Position numbers and translations under genes: made by a program. From Eunapius fragilis (taxonomy: Eukaryota; Porifera; Demospongiae; Spongillida; Spongillidae), in contig OY811973.1 of NCBI GenBank assembly GCA_963681505.1, forward strand, positions 2,984,136-3,048,135: a stretch of DNA of 64,000 nt. Direction: 5' to 3'. The notes beneath the pieces are model-generated. The model was not told where the DNA came from. It saw nothing but the letters and a program-made list of their open reading frames with translations, and searched no databases. Positions 36,185 to 48,316 of the stretch are shown piece by piece. Within the stretch, counting starts at the first letter, position 1; each line of letters begins with the position of its first letter.

Positions 36185-36510
36185 GTACATGTACACTAGC
36201 ACTCATGTACACTAGCACTCATGCACACTAGCACTCATGCACACTAGCACTCACGTACACTAGCACTCATGTACCTAGCACTCATGTACACTAGCACTCA
36301 TGTACACTAGCACTCATGCACACTAGCACTCATGCACATTAGCACTCATGTACACTAGCACTCATGTACGCTAGCACTCATGTACACTAGCACTCATGTA
36401 CACTAGCACTCATGTACACTAGCACTCATGCACATGCACACTAGCACTCATGCACATGCACACTAGCACTCATGCACATGCACACTAGCACTCATGTGCA
36501 TGTACACTAT
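36185..36510 (+). repeat. 17-bp minisatellite, unit C copy
   Basis: Counterpart of 6,215-6,590 with a different arrangement of variant units. It indicates independent turnover after the duplication. Confidence 0.9.
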
Positions 36511-36612
36511 GAAATCTTTGTACGTGAAAGCAATTGTTCCCATGCTGAAGCTTGGGATTTGTGGAAATAAGAGCATGGGAATCAATTGATATTCATCCCC
36601 TGAATGGTAAAT

Positions 36613-37530
36613 CAGTGCTGACCAGGCAATGAGAGTGCTGACCAGGCAATGAGAGTGCTGACCAGGCAATGAGAGTGCTGACCAGGCAATGAGAGTGCTG
36701 ACCAGGCAATGAGAGTGCTGACCAGGCAATGAGAGTGCTGACCAGGCAGTGAGAGTGCTGACCAGGCAATGAGAGTGCTGACCAGGCAGGCAATGAGAGT
36801 GCTGACCAGGCAATGAGAGTGCTGACCAGGCAGGCAATGAGAGTGCTGACCAGGCAGGCAATGAGAGTGCTGACCAGGCAGGCAATGAGAGTGCTGACCA
36901 GGCAGGCAATGAGAGTGCTGACCAGGCAGGCAATGAGAGTGCTGACCAGGCAATGCTGACCAGGCAATGAGAGTGCTGACCAGACAATGAGAGTGCTGAC
37001 CAGACAATGAGAGTGCTGACCAGGCAGTGCTGACCAGGCAATGAGAGTGCTGACCAGACAATGAGAGTGCTGACCAGACAATGAGAGTGCTGACCAGGCA
37101 ATGAGAGTGCTGACCAGGCAGTGCTGACCAGGCAATGAGAGTGCTGACCAGGCAATGAGAGTGCTGACCAGGCAGTGCTGACCAGGCAATGAGAGTGCTG
37201 ACCAGGCAATGAGAGTGCTGACCAGGCAATGAGAGTGCTGACCAGGCAATGAGAGTGCTGACCAGGCAATGAGAGTGCTGACCAGGCAATGAGAGTGCTG
37301 ACCAGGCAGTGAGAGTGCTGACCAGGCAATGAGAGTGCTGACCAGGCAATGAGAGTGCTGACCAGGCAATGAGAGTGCTGACCAGGCAATGAGAGTGCTG
37401 ACCAGGCAATGAGAGTGCTGACCAGGCAGTGCTGACCAGGCAGTGCTGACCAGGCAATGAGAGTGCTGACCAGGCAGTGCTGACCAGGCAGTGCTGACCA
37501 GGCAGTGCTGACCAGGCAATGAGAGTGCTG
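36613..37530 (-). repeat. 20-bp minisatellite, about 45 copies
   Basis: Units of gagagtgctgaccaggcaat with two variants: a 4-bp insertion (aggcaggc) and a short 12-bp unit (gtgctgaccagg). Because a 20-bp unit shifts frame each time, all three minus frames stay open for about 310 codons reading Ser-Ala-Leu-Pro-Gly-Gln-His. These are not genes. It begins where homology to unit A stops. Confidence 0.95.
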
Positions 37531-37864
37531 TATTCAAGATCATCGCTATCAATCATAGCCCGCCAAAACGTGTCCACACACCCCTCCTATGGTCACTACT
37601 TATGTTGCAAAACCTTCTTCAAATCCATTTCACCCAAAGGACTCCTCATGGAAAGAAGTGACAGATAGTATGAAAGGTAAAAAAGTACTTTTTCAAGAAC
37701 TCAAATTACTCATTCCTTGATCCATACAGCATCAGAAATCATACTTCATCACCAAGGGAGTAAAAAAAATTGCACTCACTAGAGTTCACGTGTTATTGAG
37801 GAAGGGGGAATTCAATTAAAAATGTTCACTTGCTGAGGTAATTTTAAAAATAAAGTCAACATGG

Positions 37865-38085
37865 CTGAATGCTCCCTCTCACAACTATTCTCCCTCTTTT
37901 CCACCCTCCCTTCCTCCTCCTCTCCCTTCCTCCTCTCCTTCCCTCCTTCCCTCCCCTTCCTCCTCCCCTATCCTACCCCTTCCTTCCTCCTCCCCTCCCC
38001 CTCCCTTCCTCCTTCCCTCCCCCTCCTTCCTCCTCCCTCCCTCCCTCCCTCCTCCCCTCCCCCTCCCTTCCTCCTATCTCTTCAA
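37865..38085 (+). repeat. Polypyrimidine tract
   Basis: About 220 bases of almost pure C and T on the plus strand (cttccctcctcccc-type words). Its Ser/Pro/Leu-rich reading frames are artefacts. Confidence 0.85.
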
Positions 38086-38418
38086 TGCGCATCTAGTACG
38101 ATTGTAAATCTGGACATGCAAGTGGTCATTATGCAGCATAATGTCAATAACTATTTACAGGTCACAACACACCCACACTCACACTCACACAGCACAACAT
38201 ATCTTCCAAATGCTGGAACCAACCATCAAAGAGCTTCGCGGGCATGGTAGCCATAGCCACTACAACGTCAAACATGTAAACACACGTAGTACCAGAGAGT
38301 GTTGCCAAACATTTCAATAGCCACGTTGCAAATTTGCAATTAGATAACATGTGTTATAGACGCTACAACGGCCCCCCCACCCACCCCCCATGTGGAAATC
38401 AATTACAGCTCTTTAAAA

Positions 38419-38475
38419 GACCTGGAGTACAAGAAAGCCAGAACCTGCTGGTCTCAGTATGTCCATGAGCCATCC
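38419..38475 (+). pseudogene. PASK exon fragment, inverted orientation
   Basis: Matches the middle of the PASK exon at 54,017-54,151 but on the plus strand: gacctggagtacaagaaagc encodes DLEYKKA against DLEYERA in the gene, followed by tctcagtatgtccatgagc. It has indels and no splice sites. Confidence 0.7.
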
Positions 38476-38618
38476 TCTATGTCGGTAGAAGGTGTGTTTG
38501 GGTTACGGCACTTATGCGTACGTGTGCCCTAGGTTGAGGTGATGGATATTTCCTATGTGTTATGTACCACATATGCTCAACTACATGTGTTGCTCTGAAT
38601 GCGGCCGTTCTTTTGTCT

Positions 38619-38730
38619 AGATATCCACAGGCATTCAATGCAAGCTCTCACCATCAGTTCGCTCGAAGAGGTAAGGGTTGGTGACCTCTAAACCAACAGA
38701 GTGTTATGCACTTCCCACCTCTTCCTCCTC
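38619..38730 (-). pseudogene. PASK exon 5' end and intron fragment
   Basis: Matches 54,100-54,215, the start of the same PASK exon, its acceptor region and upstream intron, in the gene's own orientation. The acceptor-flanking bases are altered. With 38,419-38,475 this shows the exon copy was split and one part flipped. Confidence 0.7.
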
Positions 38731-39801
38731 CTCCAGCCATCCCTATTTCCACATACTTTTCCGTCACTCCCTTTTTCCTCTTGACGGAACCACCAACCAC
38801 ACTATTACCACATTCCATTCTCTGACTGCTATGGACTCCTCTCTTCAAACTATTCTCATCTTCCCTCCCCCCTCCCCCCTCCCTCCCCCCCCCCCCCCCC
38901 CATCACATGCTTGAACTCCATACCAATGTATAACTCTTGAGCTGTACTAATTTTAGGATATGCCATTCCTCAGATAGCCAAGTGCTGAAAATACAACCAG
39001 TGTTAGAAATGGATGAAAGTTTTAAAGTACCTAAAGGTTCTGAGGTCTGTTGGGGGGCCCAGGTAGATCTGTAGATCTGCTGGGAGGGGGGGGGGGGGCA
39101 GGTAGGTCTGCTGGGGGGCCCAGGTATGTCTGCTTTGGAAGCATTGCATACATGTATTTTCTGTATAAAAGTATACCCTTTGAATTGTAATGCATCATTG
39201 CCTAATTTGGTCATTTAGGATATGCTATTCCCCAGAGAGCCAAGTGTTGAAAATACAACCAGTGTTAGAAATGGATGTCCCTAAAGGTTCTGAGCTGATT
39301 TGAAGTGACTGAAAAGTTGACCACTACCCATAACCCCTACAAGATGGCCACTACCCATAACACCTACAAGATGGCCACTACCCAACAGTACCTATATGAC
39401 ACCCAGGGACCTTAAATACTTTCTTGGGGGTGGGTGGGTGTTGTGGAGTGTGTGGCGTGTTTGTGTGTGTGTGGCGTGTTTGTGTGTGTGGGGTGTTTGT
39501 GTGTGTGTGGGGGGGGGGGGGGGAGCTTGGTGATGTGAGTTCCTGTGTTTCTACTACTATACTGACTCTCAAGACGTTACACAGCCATAAGGTGACTATG
39601 ACATTAAAAGTAACCCCACCTCTATTGCCCCTGCCCCCCTCCACCAAATACAAAAGTTGACATCTTTCTATTAATACGTACACTTGTGCCCAACTATTTT
39701 TGGAATACAACACCCACCAAATACAGTAACAGGATGGCCCAGAGAATGCACATCAATTGTAAAGAATGGTCAATGGACCGCTTGATTGATTGGACAAAGG
39801 A

Positions 39802-40215
39802 CTCTACACCCAACACCGGATAAGGCTGGGATCCCTTTCCCTCTATCACACATAGCTGTCCTTCCATATAGGGATCTATCTCAAGGCACGCACAGGTGGT
39901 GGTCCCAGCATCCTCCACTACCTCCATGCTCTACAGTAGAAATGTAACGCTATACTGCAAATGTAACAGAACGCTCAGAGGGCACGTATCTGTGCAGTAC
40001 TTATTAGGAGGGTGGCAATGATTTGGAGGCACATTTGAATAGGTGTTGGATAGGTGTTGGATCACAATGTTTAGGGTAAAAATTCATACAGAGTTACGAT
40101 ATGAGATATCAATACACTAACCCAGAAATACCGATGTGAAATATCATCTTCAGCTCACTATTCAGAAGGCTTTTCATGGACTTCCATTTCAACTCCCTCC
40201 CTTCCACCCCAAACA
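39802..40215 (-). pseudogene. Copy 1 of a PASK-intron module
   Basis: Near-identical to 54,880-55,276 inside PASK. It contains the open stretch beginning MEVVEDAGTTTCACLEIDPY preceded by tactgtag, and the RFGVEGREL-like stretch with the base before its donor-like GT changed from G to A. It lies outside the gene, 8 kb past the PASK stop codon. Confidence 0.7.
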
Positions 40216-40416
40216 AACCTTTCTCCCCCATCTACCATACATGAAAAGCTGTTTTCATACAAACAGTGTTAATGAAACATAGCTAAGCAGGAGGTGGTGG
40301 TTACCACAAAAATGTGATATGAGTTTCCTCTTAACTTTTCCAAAACACAACCCTATCTCCTTCCAGAATACAAGTATCACTGTAATGGAGCCACACACAC
40401 ACATGCACACACACAT

Positions 40417-40466
<50 letters not shown>

Positions 40467-41509
40467 ATATTAGCAAATTGTACCTTCAGTTCACTGCAAG
40501 CATAACGATTGGTTAATATATAATAATATAACACATTCAAAGACGAAATATGTAATCCAAATAGGTACCGCCTGATGTATAGCCATCAGGCATCCACTAA
40601 CAATCCTAATAGGAGCAGCCATTAGTTATATCGATCTTACACAGACAGCACCTAATTACATCAGTCAAGCTACAGGCTATATGGTCATCAATGGGTTCCT
40701 TATCTCGTCACCACACTTGGTATGTTTGGTGACATGTTATTTATGGACTTTGGCCAATTAATGATGAATTATGACACCCCCAAGAAAAACCAAAAGTAAA
40801 GCGTGATTTCAGCATGATGTATGAGTGTTTGGTTTCATGTTGTACAAGAACTTAGTAACCATGGTTTCTGCTTACACTAAACCAATATGTATTCTCCCGT
40901 GTAGGTTCATAACACCCAAACAACAAAGGCATATAGAACCCATTTCCAGATGTAAGTAATGGCAAAGTGTGTGTGATGTGTGTGGGTGTGTGTGATGTGT
41001 GTGGGTGTGTGTGCATGTGTGTGGGTGTGTGTGCATGCCCATCAAATAATCAAGACTTGATTTTATATGCATTGCTCCTTTACTAAATGCAAGCTATTCA
41101 AAAGACATTTATGTAATGCTTCCATTCCATAGCAGACCTACCTGGGCCCCCCAGCAGACCTACCTGCCCCCCCCCCCCCCCCCAGCAGACCTACCTGGCC
41201 CCCCCCCCCCCCCCCCCCCCCAACAGACCTACCTGAGCCCCCCAGAAGACCTCAGAACCTTTAGGTACTTTAAGTGTCATCCATTTCTAACTCTGGTTGT
41301 ATTTTCAGCACTTGGCTCCCTAGGGAATAGCATATCGTGAATGACCAAATTAGGCAACGATGCATTACAGTTCAAAGGGTACAGTATACTTTTGTACAGA
41401 TTGGTGTAGGAGCCAAAACGTGTCATGGGGATATACTGCTGGAGTGGGGGGTCCAGGTAGGTCTGTTGTGGGGGCCGAGGTCTGCTGGGGGGCCCAGGTA
41501 GGTATGGGG

Positions 41510-42045
41510 TATGGCCACTACCAACAGTGCCCATATGATGGTCACTACCAACAGTGCCCATATGATGGCCACTACCAACAGTGCCCATATGATGGCCACT
41601 ACCAACAGTGCCCATATGATGGTCACTACCAACAGTGCCCATATGATGGTCACTACCAACAGTGCCTGTATGACGGCCAGTGACTGCATGGGGATCTTAA
41701 ATACTTCCTTGGAGGTGGGTGGATTTGGTGGGGGGGGGGGGGGGGGGGGGGGGGAAGGGCTTGGGTCCCTGTAACTGTATTACCACTAACTGTCAAGGCC
41801 TTAAACAGCCATAAGGCAACTATGACCAAGCCATCCAATCACTGAGGGCCCAAGCCATCCAATCACTGAGGGCCCAAGCCTTCCAATCACTGAAGGGCCC
41901 AAGCCTTCCAATCACTGAAGAGCGCAAGCCTCCAATCACTGAAGGGCCCAAGCCATCCAATCACTGAGGGCCCAAGCCATCCAATCACTGAAGGGTCCAA
42001 GCCATCCAGTCACTGAAGAGCCCAAGCCATCCAATCACACAAGTG
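41510..42045 (+). repeat. Two adjacent minisatellites (27 bp and 24 bp)
   Basis: 41,510-41,690: seven copies with the core aacagtgcccatatgatgg. 41,828-42,045: nine copies with the core caagccatccaatcactgag. Open frames such as those repeating DGHYQQCPY are artefacts of the 27-bp unit. Confidence 0.9.
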
Positions 42046-42227
42046 GTTCGTTGTTTACATGTGATGTGTGTTGCGTCAGTGTTTGTTTTCGAGGGGGGCG
42101 TAAAGAGGTGGGGTGGGTAGTGACCATCCTGTAGGCAACCCATTGAGTGCAAATATACATACATGGATGTCTGCTTTTGTTTTGGGAGGTGGGGGTGTTT
42201 TGTGTAATGTCCTCAAAACAAAGGACT

Positions 42228-42625
42228 CTACACCCAACACCAGATAAGGCTGGGATCCCTTTCCCTCTACCACACATAGCTGTCCTTCCATGTAGGGATC
42301 TATCTCAACGCAGGTGGTGGTCCACACATCCTCCACTACCTCCATGCTCTACAGTAGAAATGTAACGCTATACTGCAAATGTAACAGAACGCTCAGAGGG
42401 CACGTATCTGTGCAGTACTTATTAGGAGGGTGGCAATGATTTGGAGGCACATTTGAATAGGTGTTGGATAGGTGTTGCATCACAATGTATAGGGTAAGAG
42501 TTACGATATGATACCAATACATACACCCAGAAATACCAGTGTGAAAGATCATCTTCAGCTTACCATTCAGAAGGCTTTTCATGGACTGCCATTTCAACTC
42601 CCTCCCTTCCACCCCAAAAAAACCT
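42228..42625 (-). pseudogene. Copy 2 of a PASK-intron module
   Basis: As 39,802-40,215 but with small deletions in the MEVVED stretch (ACL lost in frame) and with the acceptor side of the second stretch replaced by runs of A and C. The donor-like site is GTAAGC here. Confidence 0.7.
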
Positions 42626-43679
42626 TCCCCCCCCCCCCCCCCCATCTACCATACCTGTATAGCTGTTTTCATACAAACAGTGTTAATGAAACATAGCTAA
42701 GCAGGACCACAAAAATGTGATATGAGATTCCACTTAACTTTTCCAAAACACAACCCTATCTCTTTCCAGAATACAAGTATCACTGTAATGGAGCCACACA
42801 CACACACATATACACACAAACACACAAACACACACACACATACACACTTCCACACACATACACACACTTATACCACATCAATCATTTACACAAGGGGGTA
42901 GACATCCAAGGTCCCCCCAGCTCCCTCTCCTGCCCACTCTCTAGTTTCTTTAACTTAACATACATGTAAAAAGCTTTTTCGAACGACAGTATCTGCTCAT
43001 CCAGTAAGCATGCAAAACTGGGACTGAGTTTCACAATGTTATTATCGGGTGGTACATTAGTCTATAACAGAATAACATACAAGTATTCTGTACAAAAAAC
43101 ACCACACCTGCATGATCCATTGTAGCAGATAGTATTGTCAGTTCAATGCAAGCATAGCGATTGGTTAGAGCCTGGTCCATTAACAGTGTTTATTGTATTG
43201 TCACAGCAAACACTAGCAGTCCAACCACAGGGAGATGCCATTAATTATACTGATCTTATGGTCAAAAGTGGCCATCAATGGATTCCTTACCTCCCCTAAA
43301 CACTGGGTAAGTTCTGTAACAGTGTCATAGCAGTTGCTATCTTTGGCAAATTATGACACTCCCCTGTGTTGTTTGTTTCATGTGGCACAAGTACTCGGTA
43401 ACCATGGTTTCTGTTTACTAGATTCATAAACCCATAACCACAAAGCCATACACACACACCCAAACAACACGAACAAGACCATAACCAGTCAGGTCGTTCT
43501 AGCTATGAACAGTGTGGCATACAACTCCTAGCAATGCCTGTTTCCAAGTGTGTGTTGTGTGTGTGTGTGTGTGTGTGTGATGTGTGCATGCCCATCAAAT
43601 AATCAAGACTTGATTTTATATGCATTGCTCCTTTACTAAATGCAAGCTATTCAAAAGACATATGTGATGCTTCCATTCC

Positions 43680-43862
43680 ATAGCAGACCTACCTGGGCCC
43701 CCCAGCAGACCTACCTGGCCCCCCCAGCAGACCAACCTGTGCCCCCCAGCAGACCTACCCGGGCCCCCCAGCAGACCTAACTGTGCCCCCCCCCCCCCCC
43801 CAGCAGACCTGCCTGGGCCCCCCAGCAGACCTACCTGGGCCTCCATGCAGACATACCTGGGC
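43680..43862 (+). repeat. 24-bp C-rich minisatellite
   Basis: Seven copies of gcagacctacctgggccccc with variable C runs. Related copies lie at 41,140-41,260 and, inverted, at 39,040-39,130. Confidence 0.85.
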
Positions 43863-43913
43863 CAAACCCCCATTTCACATAGCATCATAAGCTGACCTTT
43901 ACAGACAGCGTAC

Positions 43914-44094
43914 CTGGCTGTGAGAAGAACTGAGACGCTGTCCTTGGAGACAAAATCTGCTCCTCCACAGAATGGAACAGATCCTGTCTGTCCAGTTCAT
44001 CCAACTCCTCCTCATCCAGAGGGGGCAGAGGTATGGTCTGATCATCACAGTACCCAATGTGGTTGTAGAAGTCTGGCATCAGCAGGACAATGTT
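43914..44094 (-). pseudogene. Intact copy of PASK exon 5
   Basis: Duplicate of the PASK exon at 57,172-57,352. It has the same 181 bases in length, the same acceptor (ttttag) and donor (CAG|GTACGC), and the same encoded protein (MPDFYNHIGYCDDQTIPLPP...). Homology extends to about 44,580 (against 57,800). It lies 4.2 kb past the PASK stop codon, so it is not part of the normal transcript. Confidence 0.8.
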
Positions 44095-44239
44095 CTAAAA
44101 GGAGCACACCAGCACAGGCAACGTGTTAGAGAGAACACACCAAATCAGCCACCCCTCCAGTGAAGGCCACCTTAACACCAAACGTGTCCCCCTTATCGCT
44201 CTCCATCTTCCCCTGCCACTGCCTACCAATACCAGAATA

Positions 44240-44879
44240 ACCAATCATTGACAACTCTGACATTAAAGGTAGTTTATCTCGAAGTATTATTCAAAGATGG
44301 AGGAACCCACTTCAAAAATGTATGTTATTGTGACAACAGCCAATGGCAATGGCAGGTGGCTATGATTACCATGGTTACCCTGGTGATGCTTACCCATGCT
44401 TAACACACGGATGCTCCAGAATGATGTCTTGTAAAATGTATCAGGTAGATGGTTATGGGTGTGACTGTGGAGAATGGGGAGGATACGTGCTACTGACACA
44501 CCTACCTCTGTTACTTATGCATAAATGGAATTACAGCCATTTTTAGCCAAATTAAGAGGCAATGAGGAATTATAAACAACACCTGGAATATGAACCAAAA
44601 GCATATTTTTAAATACCAAATGATTACACAGTTTCAGAAGAAAAAAAAAAAAAAAAAAAACGTTTCAGATTAAACAGTTTGCACTGGGCCTTAGATGCAA
44701 TGAAGTGAACACGTAACATATAGTTGTGGGGAGGCCAGGAGCTACATGAATTAGGTCAGGGGATTTCAAAATATTTAAAGAAGGTGCCTCTGTGTGTTCA
44801 TGTCTGCGAGAGCAAACCGTGTTCCGAGAGGGTATGTGCTCATGTTTTACGTTGCATGTAGATGGAAACTACTGAGAAT

Positions 44880-44917
<38 letters not shown>

Positions 44918-46380
44918 TAATGACATCACATTTAGATGTTGAATGAGCTAACATCACATCATCCGACCAAAGATGGCTTCCTTAGTAAACTTTTGCAGGA
45001 CGTTGGCACACATGATGTAACTATGGCACACATGATGGAATTATGATGTCTATCTAATGTAACTGATGCGCGTACAGTTATACAATAACTGACAATGCAC
45101 TTGCCTCGTTGTTGGTAGAAGAACTGCCTAAAGACCCCACAATCAGGTCAGGTGTGATGCAGAAATTTACCAACAAAAGCAGACGCTAGTCCGTAAAGGA
45201 GGTGTAGAAATCTAACGTTGCAACTATTGCGTAAATTAAAAAATTACAAATTTAAGAATAGGAACTTGCCATATTGTACTAATAGTCAGCTATTGAATTA
45301 CATGTTTGCATTCGATTTTGCATTCTTGAATATGGGGGTGTCATTTCACCATTAAAGTAATCAGCACTGCTGGAATATATAACTCCAGCAGTAGTTGGAA
45401 ATGGAATACTGATTTATAATTTACTCGGGTAACCAAATATCTAATAAAAATATGTGAGCAAGAATGTGGAATAACACACATACACACACACATACACACA
45501 CACACACTCATACACACTCATACACACTCAGACACACACTCACACACACACTCATACACACCCACACACACTCATACACACTCACACATACACACTCACA
45601 TACACACTCATACACACAACACTCATACACACATGCTCAAACACACATACACATACACATACACACACACAATTCCTGGAAATTCTAGTGCTGTGTAGGA
45701 TTGGCAAGTAGATCTTCCAGCTTTATGATCCCACTAAGTACCTCCACAACATACCAGTAAAGGTGGATACAGGAATTGTTGAAGGGGGCATGAATTATTA
45801 ATTGGAGGAGGGTGCAGGGGGTGGAGGGGGCACTCCCTCCAGCTCTGAACTCCCCTATGGTGTGTCTGGGGCAGAGCCCCAGACGTCAACATAGTTTAAT
45901 ATTGTGTGACATTTTGGGGTGTATCTAGAAGACATGCTAAAATGGCCTATGCAGAAAGGATACAGGCCCACAAACTGTCTCTGCATGGCTTGTGGCCTAT
46001 GTGAGAAGGTGAACATGTGACGCATGTGTGGAGAGCTGAAATAAACATTATTCTGTATTCAAATATTAATGGCACACATGAATTATAATAAACTGATCAT
46101 TAACTTCTTCCAAATATACATCGAAACCGTGACCAAATAACCACTTGTTGGTTCTTGAATAAGTAAATCATGAATGCATAAATGGCAGGTTATTGATTTT
46201 ACCTTGGTGGTGTGGTTATTGCAGCTCTGAAGTAGTGTCCTGTTCCCAACTTCTGGCTGGGGGAAGTGGCCAGTGTGCCAAGCTAGGAAGGTGGTCCAGG
46301 CCTGTCTATGAGGTTTGTAGGGCAAGCCAACAGGATTCTTGCTGTGATTGAAAATGGAGAAATAATGGAATTGCAACTTA
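44240..46380. other. Non-coding stretch with PASK-intron homology and simple repeats
   Basis: 44,340-44,580 resembles 57,600-57,800 of PASK. Then come poly(A) at 44,640-44,660, (CA)n at 44,879-44,914 and an interrupted CA/CT array at 45,470-45,672. No reading frame here is convincing. Confidence 0.6.
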
Positions 46381-46384
46381 CAGT

Positions 46385-46690
46385 GGTGAGGGTGGAGAGT
46401 ATGGGGAGGGAGTGGAGGTGGGGAGGGAGTGGAGGTGGGGAGGGAGTGGAGGTGGGGAGGGAGTGGAGGTGGGGAGGGAGTGGAGGTGGGGAGGGAGTGG
46501 AGGTGGGGAGGGAGTGGAGGTGGGGACGGAGTGGAGGTGGGGACGGAGTGGAGGTGGGGAGGGAGTGGAGGTGGGGAGGGAGTGGAGGTGGGGAGGGAGT
46601 GGAGGTGGGGAGGGAGTGGAGGTGGGGAGGGAGTGGAGGTGGGGAGGGAGTGGAGGTGGGGAGGGAGTGGATGTGGGGAGAGTGAATGTG
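46385..46690 (+). repeat. 17-bp minisatellite, about 18 copies
   Basis: Units of ggggagggagtggaggt, nearly identical. Since 17 is not a multiple of 3, several frames stay open and read Gly/Glu/Val/Trp repeats. Not genes. Confidence 0.95.
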
Positions 46691-46959
46691 GAGGATGGGG
46701 AGGGAAGTGGAGGGTGGTGAGGGTGAGGAGTGGAGGTTTACTTCAGTCCCCATCAAATGTGGGGAACAAGCAGCCCGATGGATGGTTGGCCATGTTAACA
46801 TCCCGTACACCTTCTAGCTGGGCTTAAGTTTACAACAGCTTGGGATCAAACACTCACCATTGGAGTACTAAAATAAATTAACCAGTACCCACCATTTTAG
46901 TGCACTGCAACACTCTTTTATCAAACAGAAGTAGCACACCTGACCATGTAATATAGACC

Positions 46960-47160
46960 CCACGCAACGTGATTTCCGCAGCATTAATATTGGGGACGCG
47001 GGGTGGGTGTATTGTCACAGAGGGTGCCGTGCCAATAACGCAGGTGGAGTACAGGTGTCCTGCGCATGGCGGCAAGAGTTGGGAGGGGTTCGCTTGCGCG
47101 GCGCACGGGTAACTGCTGGGGCGCCCTTAATCTTCGGCCGGCTACAAACACCCCGGCATG
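46960..47160. promoter_or_regulatory. CpG-rich patch
   Basis: Unlike its AT-rich surroundings, this stretch is rich in CG dinucleotides (gcttgcgcggcgcacggg, cttcggccggc). It could be a promoter, a transposon piece or a gene fragment; minus- and plus-strand frames of up to 100 codons cross it without a recognisable domain. 47,160-48,316 holds nothing else I can identify. Confidence 0.25.
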
Positions 47161-48088
47161 ATTTGCTCCATGCATATTCATATTATGACGAATTATTTCA
47201 TGATTTTTAACGTACACTCCGAATTCGAAGGTACGGGCTACACACGGTAATCTGATCAGGTATAGCCCCATGTATAACCAGTACATTTTTTTGTTACAAT
47301 ACCATCTTCAGCTTGTGAAGAAATGTCGCACTCGGCTCTGCGAAACACATCGCACGGCTCATTATAGTTAGTAATTAAGTGGGTGACATTGCTGAAACCT
47401 TACAAATCCAAACCCACAATTGCTTAATCATATAAGGGTGTATATATTTTGGGCGGTAAGTTTGGGGTAATTAGGTAAAGGTTGGGGGGAGGGGGGTAAG
47501 ATAGATTAGATAGCTAAGGGGGTGGGGTAGATAGGTAGCTACTGATGCAAATGTGTTACATATATGTTCAGCAGCATCATTCTGTATCAGACCTTTAACT
47601 TTTGACTGTGGGTAGCTAAGAGGGTGGGATAGATAGGTAGTTAATGTATTACCAACGATTGAAACATAAAGGTTCTAAATGATGTCATGCATACCAAATC
47701 AGCTTTCTATTATAAAGGAGAATTTGATGAAGGTAATAAAAGTGCTGCATGTGGGTATATTATGCATGCTTTTGGAATGAACATGTAATTGTCAGAGAGA
47801 GGCTTCACAAATTGTTCATCACTTGTCCGCTTCACATTATATGTAAATACAATCAAATACCACAGAAACGCACTTTGGTCAACAACTAAAAGCTGTCAAT
47901 ACATAAGACTACTGATGCCCAGTGGAAACTGACTGGAATGGTACCAATTTTGAATCATATTTGCTTTCTGTGCATCCAACATTCATGTATGATATTAGTA
48001 AATATTCAAATTTCAGCTCTGACAAGTAGAGGTTACAGAGGGAACAGAAAGTGGCAGGGCGTGTCCAACAAAATAAAGCATAAAAGAA

Positions 48089-48094
48089 TTTAAT
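48089..48094 (-). terminator. Possible PASK poly(A) signal
   Basis: ATTAAA on the minus strand about 225 bases after the stop codon, in an AT-rich 3' flank. No AATAAA is seen closer. Tentative. Confidence 0.35.
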
Positions 48095-48316
48095 ACTTAA
48101 AAACTTCACAATATAATGTTTTTAAAAAAATCTGCACATACCACCAAGTGTCTCTGAGATATATATATATACACTGCTTAAAACGACACACATATACGCA
48201 AAAAAAATCACCTGTATAGAGATAAATGAGCAAGAATTGTAAGCACAGCACAACATTAGTTTTTACATGGCACGCACATAAATAAGAACATACGTTCACA
48301 AAAGTGTAAGACAGAG

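Larger units (their letters stand above)
31034..36605. repeat. Segmental tandem duplication, unit C (Y only)
   Basis: Third array unit. The first bases after the gap match the end of X, then Y follows in parallel with 745-6,700 of unit A until homology stops at about 36,605. It differs from A by indels, an inverted duplication at 32.55-33.01 kb that takes the place of A's 2.66-3.01 kb minisatellite, and extra copies of a short repeat at 33.65-33.8 kb. Confidence 0.85.
39380..43700. repeat. 2.3-kb tandem duplication of rearranged PASK intron sequence
   Basis: 39,380-41,200 and about 41,670-43,700 share, in order: a G-rich run, cttaaatactt(t/c)cttgg, the PASK-intron module (39,802-40,215 and 42,228-42,625), a CA run, a gcaagcata(a/g)cgattggtta segment, a GT run, and repeats with cagacctacctg. 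Parts of 38,955-39,240 recur inverted at 41,230-41,390. No complete gene is present. Confidence 0.65.

Noticed and set aside
36613..37530. Regular short repeats that could look like a CRISPR array
   Set aside because: Repeats are contiguous without unique spacers and the DNA is animal nuclear.
36463..37577. Three overlapping minus-strand frames of over 300 codons
   Set aside because: They are three readings of one 20-bp tandem repeat; the length unit keeps every frame open.
46283..46827. Frames of up to 175 codons reading Pro/His/Ser or Gly/Glu/Trp repeats
   Set aside because: Produced by the 17-bp minisatellite.
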